A DNA stretch of 64,000 nt. It comes from Meghimatium bilineatum. Its lineage: Eukaryota > Mollusca > Gastropoda > Stylommatophora > Philomycidae. Positions 32,988 through 43,862 of this stretch are shown in pieces. How positions within the stretch are numbered: the first letter of the stretch is position 1; every line of letters begins with the position of its first letter. Made by a program: the position numbers and the translations under genes. The stretch lies in the NCBI GenBank assembly GCA_034231615.1, contig CM067307.1, positions 5,874,513 through 5,938,512 of the forward strand. Reading direction: 5' to 3'. The notes beneath the pieces were generated by a model. It did no database searches. It worked only from the letters and a program-made list of their open reading frames with translations, and had not been told where the DNA came from.

Positions 32988-33710
32988 TTAGTTTGGGGTA
33001 GATATACACATAAAATCGGAGCCTCTTTTCACTATAAAATTGAAACCTCGCTTTTCGTTCTCTTCTTGGTCACCGACGAAATACTTAATAAAGCAACCTC
33101 TAAGTACATTAAGATCATACGAACTCGAATTGAATCCTATTACTGGTAGTTCCTGTAAATATGCATCTAACCTAGTCACAAGACCTGACAAATCACCCAT
33201 CTGTGTATATACATTGGCAAATCGTTTCCGTAGCAACGTATAAGCAACCTTTGAGATTCGAGTTAGGTGATCGAGCATCCTATTCACCAACTCCTGGGGG
33301 TCGCCTGTGGTGATGAAGCAAACTGGTTCCTCCATTCCAGGAACATTAGAGGCTACAGAACACGAGAGCGGGACGTGTCTTGCTGAAAATGTAGTTACAG
33401 TTCCCCCAACTGGTAAATTGGTCTGATCGAAGTAACACTCGTAATCATAGGTTGCACGATACGGGTATACAAACTGTGTGTCCACCTCTATCCCATGGGC
33501 TGCAATAGAGTCCCAAATGGTTTCCTGAGGCCGATAAACCCCACCCTTGAAGCTTTCTATTGTCATGTCACCGTTACATGTTTTTTCGTGTCGATCTAAG
33601 TCACGTAAAACTTTCCAAAGTTTTCCACATTTAGAACATGAGAAAGCCTGGCATACTGCATTGATATCCGTGATATACATAAAATGATCATTAAAATATA
33701 AAAGTCGCAT
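32988..33710 (-). pseudogene. DNA polymerase B, exonuclease domain (left arm)
   Basis: 240 codons ending at TAA. A Cys/His finger (C25, C28, H41, C45) is followed by Exo I YDYECYF (D89, E91) and Exo II FNSSSYD (N194, D199). Both are intact motifs of the 3'-5' proofreading nuclease of protein-primed family-B polymerases. The open frame continues upstream of the first ATG to about 33791, where a TAA closes it. The preceding 394-codon frame is in another phase, so a frame change or lost junction lies near 33772-33800, in a run of A/T. Confidence 0.85.
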
Positions 33711-33771
33711 TGTGTCGTTGTAATTTGTAGTACCTCTGAGTTTTGGGGTAAGAACATGGGCTTCATCAAAC

Positions 33772-34956
33772 TCAAAGACATCTATATTTAATTAAAAAAA
33801 AACATTGCTCCAAGGCTGGAATCTGCGCTAAAGTTACACCAGCAAACTTTTTTGTAAAGACTAGGGACTGATCTTCGCACCACTGTTTTAGAAGTCGATA
33901 AACAGATTTGATTAGGGCTGTGATGGAAGCGCCTCTGTATAAGGCAAAGCAACAAAATAAACACAAATTATCGGTGTAATCTTGGTTAGTATTCAAGTTT
34001 CTTTGTAAAATGTGAACATATTTGTTATATTTAATGTGGTCTGGGGTATTACTTAAACAGCAGCCTATGGGGTAGTCTTTAATATGATAAAAGTAGAAGG
34101 AGGTGGCTGGAATTGTTTCAACAACGTACTTTGTATTTGGGCGGTTATGGTGGATGTGACTAAGTGGATCACTATCATGTAACTTAGAGATAAACGACTC
34201 ATAATCTGCTATATTATTAATAAGTACCGGCATGTCCAAGACACAAGCGTTATTGATAGAGGCATGAAAAAATCTAAACTTATTTGTTTCCCTATATCGT
34301 AAAATAGCATGATGACTGTAATTTATTTTAAATCTCTTGTTTTGCTTTACAAAAAGCGGGGTCAATAAAGACCTCCAATCTATATACGGGTCACTCTCTG
34401 GGTTATGAAAAAATGTATATGACGACAGATAGCTGTTCACGTTGTTATGTGTTCGAATAGCTGACCAATTATCTCTATATAACGGCTCTACTTCAGCTGG
34501 TAATGTGTTTATACTGTCATATTCTGAGCTCACTCTGGGTAGTTTGTTAGAACCGGGGGTGGTGTTCATGTTTGGTCGTTTGTCTAGGGTTGATGATATT
34601 GAATAGTTTGTCTTGGAGGTCTCTGAGGATCTTGAAATTGTCGTTTGAGTTGAATCTCCTGGTGTCAGTGAAGTCGACGTCTGTGGTGTGTCTGCTGTAT
34701 CTGTCATAGCACAAGATGCGTGAGCTGCTGAAAGCTTAGTCGTTGGTGAATTTGAGGTCGAGGGTTGTGTGTATGTTATGGATATATCACGCACAGTATC
34801 ATAATCAGTGCCATGTTCGTTCTGGATGTGCTGTTTCAAATTACCAATTCTGGTAAACACCCTCAGGCAGAGTGAACATTCGTTCTTGTGTCCCCTATGT
34901 GCGCTATCCATGTGTTGCGTGAGAGAAACAACACGAAAACGATAGAAAATAAACAA
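33772..34956 (-). pseudogene. N-terminal zinc-finger domain protein of the polymerase (left arm)
   Basis: 394 codons. A C2H2 finger lies at residues 27-48 (C27, C30, H43, H48). Just before it, QHMDSAH looks like the end of another finger whose Cys pair is missing, so the true 5' end is lost or lies across a splice junction. Residues 50-150 are Ser/Thr-rich linker. Residues 160-390 (WSAIRTH, FKINYSHHAILRYRE, FRFFHASINN, RPNTKYVVE) match a domain I associate with the N-terminal part of Polinton-like polymerases and related ORFs in invertebrate genomes. The frame opens without an ATG. The first ATG is at residue 16. It overlaps nothing else and runs into the exonuclease frame after a phase change. 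Confidence 0.7.
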
Positions 34957-35852
34957 AATTAACTATAAAACTAAGATTAAAATAAAGAATTTTTAATGGA
35001 ACCGCGTTAAAAGGGTTTATCTAGTTGTGAAAAGTATTAGCATGTGAGGAAACACATCTAAAACACTTCAAATGTTTATATGAGAACCAGGCTTGTAGAC
35101 AGAGAGAGATTGCTCCTCATCACGACAATTTGGTTTATAGCAAGACATGACAGCACGTAATAAACACAGAATTTAGGTACTTGTAACAGCAAAATAGAAG
35201 ATGTAGAGAACTTTCGTTGTAGGCGGAGAGTGCCCCTCATTACATATGACAATTCACTTATTTAACAAGACATCACAACCCAAAATAAACACAGAATTTA
35301 GGCGCATGTAGCAATATAAGAAAAGATATATAGGGATTTTGAGAACAATTGTTGTTGGCGGCCTTTCATGACAACAAACTTATATAACAGAACGCAAAGA
35401 ACGGAGACACCAGATTAAACAAACATTAAACAAACACAAAACAATCAAAAATATGACAATGGTAGACACGTCACTCTTAACCACAACCTATGGTTAAAAG
35501 GTAACATACACCAGTATAAATAAATAATATCTGTAATTAACATTACAGACATTAATTAAACATCTTTTATTTCACTAGTAGTAGCCAACAGCAAAGTTAT
35601 AAATCCGGTTCAACTCATTTAGTAGGACATAATAAGATCGATATTTTGTATTATATTAAGAAGACCATCGAATTATATTATAGTAGATCTTGTAGAGAAA
35701 TATACCCTGTATACAAAACACGCATTTAAGTCAGTAAATAAATATAAAGGAAATTGATTTATGTCATATGCCCGTGAAGTTGGTGAAAAATGTTATTATT
35801 TCCCTTTACTCGCACTACTTATATTTTTTTGTGCAAGGGGATATAATCACAT
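34957..35852. repeat. Inner noncoding region of the palindrome, left arm
   Basis: 896 bp of AT-rich sequence with no open frame. It contains degenerate tandem units of about 125 bp (AACACAGAATTTAGG at about 35164 and 35290). The stretch at about 34920-34990 is an inverted, diverged match to the outer region at 29560-29660 (shared ATAGTTAATTTTGTTTATT-like and TTTTCGTGT strings). It may hold the promoter of the polymerase gene (inference). Confidence 0.6.
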
Positions 35853-35869
35853 TATGGTTCACAACAAAA
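35853..35869. other. Central loop of the palindrome
   Basis: 17 unpaired bases, TATGGTTCACAACAAAA, between arm ends ATCACAT and ATGTGAT. It is the only non-palindromic part of the element and gives the two arms their polarity. Confidence 0.9.
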
Positions 35870-36763
35870 ATGTGATTATATCCCCTTGCACAAAAATATA
35901 AGTAGTGCGAGTAAAGGGAAATAATAACATTTTTCACCAACTTCACGGGCATATGACATAAATCAATTTCCTTTATATTTATTTACTGACTTAAATGCGT
36001 GTTTTGTATACAGGGTATATTTCTCTACAAGATCTACTATAATATAATTCGATGGTCTTCTTAATATAATACAAAATATCGATCTTATTATGTCCTACTA
36101 AATGAGTTGAACCGGATTTATAACTTTGCTGTTGGCTACTACTAGTGAAATAAAAGATGTTTAATTAATGTCTGTAATGTTAATTACAGATATTATTTAT
36201 TTATACTGGTGTATGTTACCTTTTAACCATAGGTTGTGGTTAAGAGTGACGTGTCTACCATTGTCATATTTTTGATTGTTTTGTGTTTGTTTAATGTTTG
36301 TTTAATCTTGTGTCTCCGTTCTTTGCGTTCTGTTATATAAGTTTGTTGTCATGAAAGGCCGCCAACAACAATTGTTCTCAAAATCCCTATATATCTTTTC
36401 TTATATTGCTACATGCGCCTAAATTCTGTGTTTATTTTGGGTTGTGATGTCTTGTTAAATAAGTGAATTGTCATATGTAATGAGGGGCACTCTCCGCCTA
36501 CAACGAAAGTTCTCTACATCTTCTATTTTGCTGTTACAAGTACCTAAATTCTGTGTTTATTACGTGCTGTCATGTCTTGCTATAAACCAAATTGTCGTGA
36601 TGAGGAGCAATCTCTCTCTGTCTACAAGCCTGGTTCTCATATAAACATTTGAAGTGTTTTAGATGTGTTTCCTCACATGCTAATACTTTTCACAACTAGA
36701 TAAACCCTTTTAACGCGGTTCCATTAAAAATTCTTTATTTTAATCTTAGTTTTATAGTTAATT
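35870..36763. repeat. Inner noncoding region of the palindrome, right arm
   Basis: Mirror of 34957-35852. TTCTGTGTTTATT anchors of the 125-bp degenerate repeat are at about 36424 and 36549. It differs from the left arm only by the T-run length and by T at 36309. Confidence 0.6.
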
Positions 36764-37948
36764 TTGTTTATTTTCTATCGTTTTCGTGTTGTTTCTCTCA
36801 CGCAACACATGGATAGCGCACATAGGGGACACAAGAACGAATGTTCACTCTGCCTGAGGGTGTTTACCAGAATTGGTAATTTGAAACAGCACATCCAGAA
36901 CGAACATGGCACTGATTATGATACTGTGCGTGATATATCCATAACATACACACAACCCTCGACCTCAAATTCACCAACGACTAAGCTTTCAGCAGCTCAC
37001 GCATCTTGTGCTATGACAGATACAGCAGACACACCACAGACGTCGACTTCACTGACACCAGGAGATTCAACTCAAACGACAATTTCAAGATCCTCAGAGA
37101 CCTCCAAGACAAACTATTCAATATCATCAACCCTAGACAAACGACCAAACATGAACACCACCCCCGGTTCTAACAAACTACCCAGAGTGAGCTCAGAATA
37201 TGACAGTATAAACACATTACCAGCTGAAGTAGAGCCGTTATATAGAGATAATTGGTCAGCTATTCGAACACATAACAACGTGAACAGCTATCTGTCGTCA
37301 TATACATTTTTTCATAACCCAGAGAGTGACCCGTATATAGATTGGAGGTCTTTATTGACCCCGCTTTTTGTAAAGCAAAACAAGAGATTTAAAATAAATT
37401 ACAGTCATCATGCTATTTTACGATATAGGGAAACAAATAAGTTTAGATTTTTTCATGCCTCTATCAATAACGCTTGTGTCTTGGACATGCCGGTACTTAT
37501 TAATAATATAGCAGATTATGAGTCGTTTATCTCTAAGTTACATGATAGTGATCCACTTAGTCACATCCACCATAACCGCCCAAATACAAAGTACGTTGTT
37601 GAAACAATTCCAGCCACCTCCTTCTACTTTTATCATATTAAAGACTACCCCATAGGCTGCTGTTTAAGTAATACCCCAGACCACATTAAATATAACAAAT
37701 ATGTTCACATTTTACAAAGAAACTTGAATACTAACCAAGATTACACCGATAATTTGTGTTTATTTTGTTGCTTTGCCTTATACAGAGGCGCTTCCATCAC
37801 AGCCCTAATCAAATCTGTTTATCGACTTCTAAAACAGTGGTGCGAAGATCAGTCCCTAGTCTTTACAAAAAAGTTTGCTGGTGTAACTTTAGCGCAGATT
37901 CCAGCCTTGGAGCAATGTTTTTTTTTAATTAAATATAGATGTCTTTGA
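36764..37948 (+). pseudogene. N-terminal zinc-finger domain protein of the polymerase (right arm)
   Basis: Identical at protein level to 33772-34956: C2H2 finger C27/C30/H43/H48, Ser/Thr-rich linker, and the WSAIRTH to RPNTKYVVE domain. The upstream sequence lacks the Cys pair of the preceding half-finger. The frame ends just past a T9 run (37918-37926) next to AATTAAATATAG, where phase is lost relative to the next coding block. Confidence 0.7.
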
Positions 37949-38009
37949 GTTTGATGAAGCCCATGTTCTTACCCCAAAACTCAGAGGTACTACAAATTAC
38001 AACGACACA

Positions 38010-38732
38010 ATGCGACTTTTATATTTTAATGATCATTTTATGTATATCACGGATATCAATGCAGTATGCCAGGCTTTCTCATGTTCTAAATGTGGAAAAC
38101 TTTGGAAAGTTTTACGTGACTTAGATCGACACGAAAAAACATGTAACGGTGACATGACAATAGAAAGCTTCAAGGGTGGGGTTTATCGGCCTCAGGAAAC
38201 CATTTGGGACTCTATTGCAGCCCATGGGATAGAGGTGGACACACAGTTTGTATACCCGTATCGTGCAACCTATGATTACGAGTGTTACTTCGATCAGACC
38301 AATTTACCAGTTGGGGGAACTGTAACTACATTTTCAGCAAGACACGTCCCGCTCTCGTGTTCTGTAGCCTCTAATGTTCCTGGAATGGAGGAACCAGTTT
38401 GCTTCATCACCACAGGCGACCCCCAGGAGTTGGTGAATAGGATGCTCGATCACCTAACTCGAATCTCAAAGGTTGCTTATACGTTGCTACGGAAACGATT
38501 TGCCAATGTATATACACAGATGGGTGATTTGTCAGGTCTTGTGACTAGGTTAGATGCATATTTACAGGAACTACCAGTAATAGGATTCAATTCGAGTTCG
38601 TATGATCTTAATGTACTTAGAGGTTGCTTTATTAAGTATTTCGTCGGTGACCAAGAAGAGAACGAAAAGCGAGGTTTCAATTTTATAGTGAAAAGAGGCT
38701 CCGATTTTATGTGTATATCTACCCCAAACTAA
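38010..38732 (+). pseudogene. DNA polymerase B, exonuclease domain (right arm)
   Basis: Protein-identical to 32988-33710. Exo I (YDYECYF) and Exo II (FNSSSYD) are intact. It ends at TAA (38730-38732), and the next block continues in the same frame two codons later. Confidence 0.85.
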
Positions 38733-38738
38733 AAATTT

Positions 38739-39437
38739 TTGGATGTCCTGAATTTTCTAGCACCAGGTTTCTCATACAGTAAGTATCTGGCTGCCTATAA
38801 TGTCAAGGAGACACAGGGTTTTTTCTGTTATGAGTACATAACAGATCCCGTTAAGTTACACGCCAATTGCTTACCACCACACGCGGCCTTTCACTCGAAA
38901 CTGAAAAATTGTAATATTTCCACTGAGGAGTATGCTTACTGTCAGACGATTTGGAGAGAGCATAAAATGAAAACTTTACGCGATTTCCTGATCTGGTACA
39001 ACATAAGAGATGTCAGACCTATGTTAGATGCCCTAGAGAAACAGGTATCGTTCTATGCGAACCTCAAGGTAGACATGTTTAAAGATGCGATATCAGTCCC
39101 AGGTGTCACCTTAAAATACATATTCAGCACCCTTCCACTGAATATCCATTTTTCCTTATGCTCCAAACGCGAGAAGGATTTACATAAGCTGATTAGAGAC
39201 AATATTGTCGGAGGTCCTTCGATAATTTTTCATAGACACCATGAAGCCGGTCATACGCATATTAGGAAGGGTAAAGTTGTGCAGACCATCAAGGGTTATG
39301 AGGCCAACGCTCTATATTTATGGGCCCTGATGCAGAATATGCCCACAGATTTTCCAGTAAGAAGGTATAAAGAGGATGGATTCAAGCAGCACAAACTCAA
39401 TAAATACACTATTCAATGTCGGGAATGGTTGACTTGA
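38739..39437 (+). pseudogene. DNA polymerase B, Exo III to motif A part (right arm)
   Basis: Protein-identical to 32283-32981. Exo III YNIRD, GGPSIIFHR, and motif A with Glu for the usual Asp. It ends at TGA (39435-39437), and the following block continues in frame without an ATG. Confidence 0.85.
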
Positions 39438-41045
39438 GTGGCCCATACAAATAATGTACACCTGAGGACTCAGTTCAACGGGAAAGAAATTGTTTTGGGT
39501 CGTAGACATATTAGAGTCGATGGTTGGGATAGTGAAACTCGAACAGCTTACCAGTTTCATGGCTGTCTGTTCCACGGACATCTAGAATGCCCAATCACCA
39601 GAGGTCGTGATATAAGCCCAGTCAGACAGAAATCACTGACCAACTTGTATGAAAAAACTACTGAGATTAGTGACTACCTAATTAAGAATTACCAAGTAAA
39701 TTTGGTGGTGATGTGGGAATGCACATGGCAGAAACTAAAACGAGATGACCTAGCGATCACCCATTTTCTGAGCGACACCTTCCCTCGCCAAAAACCATCT
39801 TACGCCAAAAGAAAATACCCGTTATCGGTTCAGCAGATTCTGGTTTCTGTCACTGACGAGACCTTATTTGGATTAGTCGAGTGCGATATCCACGTACCAG
39901 AACACCTGAAGGCTCACTTTGTTGAAATGACACCTATATTCAAAAATATAGATGTTACTAGAGCAGACATTGACCCTCTAATGCAGAGATATGCAGAAGA
40001 GCATAATCTATTAACGACGCCTAGGCGTACATTGATCGGTAGCTATTTCGGTAAAAAAATTCTACTAGCTACACCATTGTTAAAATGGTATCTTAATCAT
40101 GGTTTGGTGGTAACCGAAATTTATCAAGTGATTGAGTATCAACCTGTAGCTTGTTTCAAACAGTTTGGAGATACTGTCACAGCAGCTAGACGTAATGGTG
40201 ACCTTTCACCCGGCGATTCAATCACGAGTGACACTATGAAGTTGTTGGGCAATTCGGCATATGGGAAAACTTTGACTAATAAGGCCAGACACGCAGATGT
40301 ATCCTATGTTAGAGGTGATGAAACATCAAAATTAATAAATTCCCCACGATTTAAAAACATGACGGCGATCGCTGACGACATTTTTGAAGTAGAGATGAGT
40401 AAAAAGAAAATTAATTGGGACCTCCCATTACAGATAGGGTTTTTCGTCTACCAGTATGCCAAGATGAGAATGTTGGAATTTTACTACGATATCCTGGACA
40501 GATTTGTCGCTAGGGCTGACTTTGAATTAACGAAGACACATACTGATTCCTTGTATTTAGCCTTATCAGCTCTCAATCTCCACGATGTCATTAAACCAGA
40601 CATGAAAGCTGAATTTCTCCGAGTTTATGACCAGTGGTTTCCCCGAGAATGCTGCCAGATGCATACAGAAAGGCGCCTCAGTCCTCCGAAAGAGTGTCCA
40701 CATTGCATCGAAGCTAGAGTCTGTGATAAACGATGTCCAGGCTTATTCAAACTCGAATATTCAGGAAAGGGCATTATAGCTCTTTGTAGTAAAACTTATT
40801 TTTGCTTTGGTGGCTATAATAAGATATCGACTAAAGGGTTGAGTCATCAACATAACACATTTGACAGAAACATATTTTTAGCTGTTTTAAGCACACAAAA
40901 GGCACACGGCGGTAAAAATGTAGGTTTCAAAGTTCACAAGTCAGCCATTTACACATACGAACAAGATAGAGCCGCCCTGTCCTATTTCTACATAAAACGA
41001 CAGGTACAGACCGATGACATCTCGACTATTCCCCTGAACATCTGA
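39438..41045 (+). pseudogene. DNA polymerase B, C-terminal part (right arm)
   Basis: Protein-identical to 30675-32282. Endonuclease-like HGCLFHGH and MWECTW, motif B KLLGNSAYGK, motif C as HTDS, and a Cys-rich knot near the end. It stops at TGA (41043-41045). Together the arms hold two copies of the same interrupted polymerase, transcribed away from the central loop. Confidence 0.85.
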
Positions 41046-42319
41046 CACAAAATCTAATTCTACGACAGTTATTAATCCTTATTTCATGTATATAATAACA
41101 TATATAGCATTATATGAGGCATGGCCAACCTCTGTAAGCCCTTTTTATCTATTTAAACCACCACTCTATTATTAATAAAACATATTTTCATGCTATGGGA
41201 CTCCGTCCCAAGACGAAAATATGAATTACACCACTCAAACTCTTCATATTTTATCTATGTTTTTAATGTATATGTGTAAGCATAATGAATTTCCCTAAGT
41301 TATGTGCCTACCAACTGGTGTTATTTCATGTATATATGAATGTATGCTACTAATAAAACCTACATAAGCACAATTTGCATATTAACTTTTTGTATATTTG
41401 TGTAAAACGACGAATAGATGACTAAAAGGGTACTATGTTTGTCTGTATATATGTATAAATTATATATTTCCCTGAAATTTATGACTACCATCAAAGCGTT
41501 TTTTATGTTAACTTAGGTGGACGACCCTGTCATAACATGAAATAAACTATTCAAATCTTCATGTTTTATCTAAGCTTTGTATGTATATATGTAAACAACG
41601 GGTATTTCCCTGAACTATGTGACTACTAACGAGTGTTATGCCTATATGAATGTATGTTACAAATAAAGTATACATAAAGCCACTTTTCATGCTAATTATA
41701 TATGTATGTTCATTTAAAACAATGGAAACCTGAATAAAAAAACCTATTCAACACAACTCAGAAAGCTTCATGTTTTATCTATGGTTGTTTGTATATATGT
41801 GACCATTATGTATTCCCCTTTTATATATAATACCAAGGAGACTTATCACATGTAACACCCGACCTGGCAATAACCGACATGTGTATTCTACCAACACCTA
41901 CATTACAGAAGAGGTAGACGGTTTTTGAGAATCATTTGTGTATGTAGAGACGACTCGCCCTTACCCTTTTGACAGTTTATTTATATAGCACGATATCACA
42001 ACAATAACAACAAGTAAAGGCCGGAGACATCCTACGGTACTACATTAAATAGTAAACATTGGAAAATCTCAAAAAGAAACAATACACGAAAACTCTAGAC
42101 AATAAATAAAATTAACAATAAACTAAGCTCAAAATAAAATATTTCAAAATTTTTTATTTTTTTTAAAATACCTCACGAAAACCCCAGAAACCCCCAGAAA
42201 AACTCAGCTAAGCCTTGTTATCCTTGGAATTAATTCTTCTTTGTCTTTGGTGCCAGGTTTTTCCTTCTTTGTCATTGGTGCCAGGAAAATACACATCCAA
42301 ATGCACCTTATATACTACT
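41046..42319. repeat. Right outer noncoding terminal region of the palindrome
   Basis: Mirror of 29401-30674. I compared the noncoding arms line by line and found no mismatch in this part. It ends CCTTATATACTACT. Confidence 0.7.
41181..41223. promoter_or_regulatory. Stem-loop just beyond the polymerase 3' end (right arm)
   Basis: Mirror of 30497-30539, located 136 bp after the polymerase stop. Confidence 0.55.
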
Positions 42320-42325
42320 GATGTC
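42320..42325. other. Right target-site duplication of the palindrome
   Basis: GATGTC, matching 29395-29400. The following AAAGGTCACAGG is unlike the inverse of the left flank. Confidence 0.75.
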
Positions 42326-42454
42326 AAAGGTCACAGGTTATCTAATACATAAAGAAGCTAATTTCTTCATTTTTCTTGATTTATGATACAATTTTCACAA
42401 AAAATGGAAACTATGAAAATATGCATACAACGTGCCCACTAAACATACAGAAAA

Positions 42455-42515
42455 ACAGCATAGGAGTAAAACAAGTATCGGAGTTAAAATACATCGGTAG
42501 TATTATCACAGGGGG
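42455..42515 (+). pseudogene. LINE RT scrap (YIGS block)
   Basis: The frame GVKQVSELKYIGSIITG matches the conserved post-palm LINE block (F-x-YLGS-x-IT). Surrounding sequence is too decayed to extend. Confidence 0.6.
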
Positions 42516-42821
42516 GAGAGTTGATCTACTTTTATGGGAGAGTTGATCTACTTTCTTTCTTGTCGCCTAGTATTAAGTTTGATGTTCTGTTTTCATAGGG
42601 GGTGAGGTGAGAATGAGAGTTGCACGCTACATGTTCATCCTTTGTCTATATGCTTGTATAAGATGAACTTTTCTATCTGAACAAACATGTCAGCTGAACG
42701 ATATGAAATGTTGACCACATTCTGAACATCCTTTTAAGACAAGTTCTGAACATCTTCATACGAGAATTTCTTCTGAATATCCTAATACAACAAATTCTTC
42801 TAAACTTTCACATAAAACAAG

Positions 42822-43105
42822 TTCTTCTTCTTCTGTGTTCGTTCTCAAACTGCTGCAGATTAGCAGGATGTAGTCCGGAGAACGGAATGCGTTGTGTCAT
42901 GGTTTACAGCATTCCTGCAATATCTGCGCCTTTCGGCATGACACATTCGACATCAGCATGGCTTTGGGTCAATGACCCTCTATGGGATGGGACAGCCACT
43001 CCATCCCATAACCTTCTTAGTCGCCTTTGACGATATGCGTGGAAGGTAAACAGTGTTGCTATTCTTTGCTCCCCTTTCGGGCCCTGACAACGCACGGGCA
43101 TGCAA
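42822..43105 (-). repeat. Interspersed repeat family D, copy 3 (longest)
   Basis: TTCTTCTTCTGTGTTCGTTC, CTGCAGATTAGCAGGATGTA, GAACGGAATGCGTTGTGTCA, then a GC-richer 3' part with a small hairpin (CTATGGGATGGGACAGCC / CCATCCCATAA) and CCCTTTCGGGCCCTGACAAC. It is probably a SINE or LINE end on the minus strand. No coding or tRNA-like head is identified. Confidence 0.65.
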
Positions 43106-43149
43106 ACAAGTTCTAAACATCCACATAGACAAGTGCTTCTAAACTTTCA

Positions 43150-43462
43150 CATACGACAAGTTCTTCTAAACATCCATATACGTACTTCTAAACATCCATA
43201 TACGTACTTCTAAACATCCATATACGTACTTCTAAACATCCATATACGTACTTCTAAACATCTACATAGGACAAGCTCTAAACATCCACATAGGAAAAGT
43301 TCTTCTAAACATCCATATACGTACTTCTAAACATCCATATACGTACTTCTAAACATCCATATACGTACTTCTAAACATCCATATACGTACTTCTAAACAT
43401 CCATATACGTACTTCTAAACATCCATATACGTACTTCTAAACATCCACATAGGACAAGTTCT
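43150..43462. repeat. 22-bp minisatellite
   Basis: The unit is CTTCTAAACATCCATATACG TA. The array is split by a short AACATCTACATAGGACAAGC variant segment near 43260-43305. Confidence 0.95.
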
Positions 43463-43862
43463 TCTAAACATCATCATAAGACACGTTCTTCTGCACATCT
43501 TATCATTGATGTTTTAACTATCTAAAATAAACAAAGAAATTAATGCCACAAAATTCCCCCTCTCTTGTCCACCTCTTTAACTATCGGTCAGTAAGTATTA
43601 CCTTCTCCTTGTATTTACTTGCATTCCTTCACATTTACCTTGCCAATAGCGTGGTTGATTTACTATCCTAGCAGATGTTACACAACTATTTATTGAGTTT
43701 GTAATAGCCATCTTTGTTGACAGATTGATGTCGCAGAAGCGTAGTTGTAGTGAAATATTGTGAAACAACAGCACTGATGTGATAAACACTTGTTCACAAG
43801 AGACACCACGATACTGGAAAAACGAGGGCTTGAATAACACAAGGAAAATATCAACATAAACG

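Larger units (their letters stand above)
29401..42319. mobile_element. 12.9-kb palindromic Polinton/Maverick-like element
   Basis: Two 6.45-kb arms in perfect head-to-head inversion. Paired coordinates sum to 71720 from the outer ends to the T-run next to the loop, so there is no net indel. The only differences I found are a T-run (7 T at 35824-35830 against 5 A at 35892-35896) and one substitution (35411 C against 36309 T). Each arm codes a family-B protein-primed DNA polymerase with an N-terminal zinc-finger protein. The flanks are unrelated and carry a 6-8 bp target duplication. Full Polintons are typically 15-20 kb with integrase, ATPase, protease and capsid genes. None is visible here, so it is probably a non-autonomous, rearranged derivative. 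In each arm the coding region points from the centre outwards. Confidence 0.85.

Noticed and set aside
32988-39437. Alternative genetic code or programmed readthrough at the polymerase stops
   Set aside because: Two different stop codons (TAA and TGA) plus a frame change and altered catalytic residues fit decay better. The LMX1 exon and LINEs give no hint of recoding.
29401-42319. Palindrome as a pure assembly or missed-adapter artefact
   Set aside because: A fold-back read would invert the flank as well. Here the flanks differ, a 6-8 bp duplication brackets the unit, and the arms differ by a substitution and a T-run. Read-level proof is still needed.
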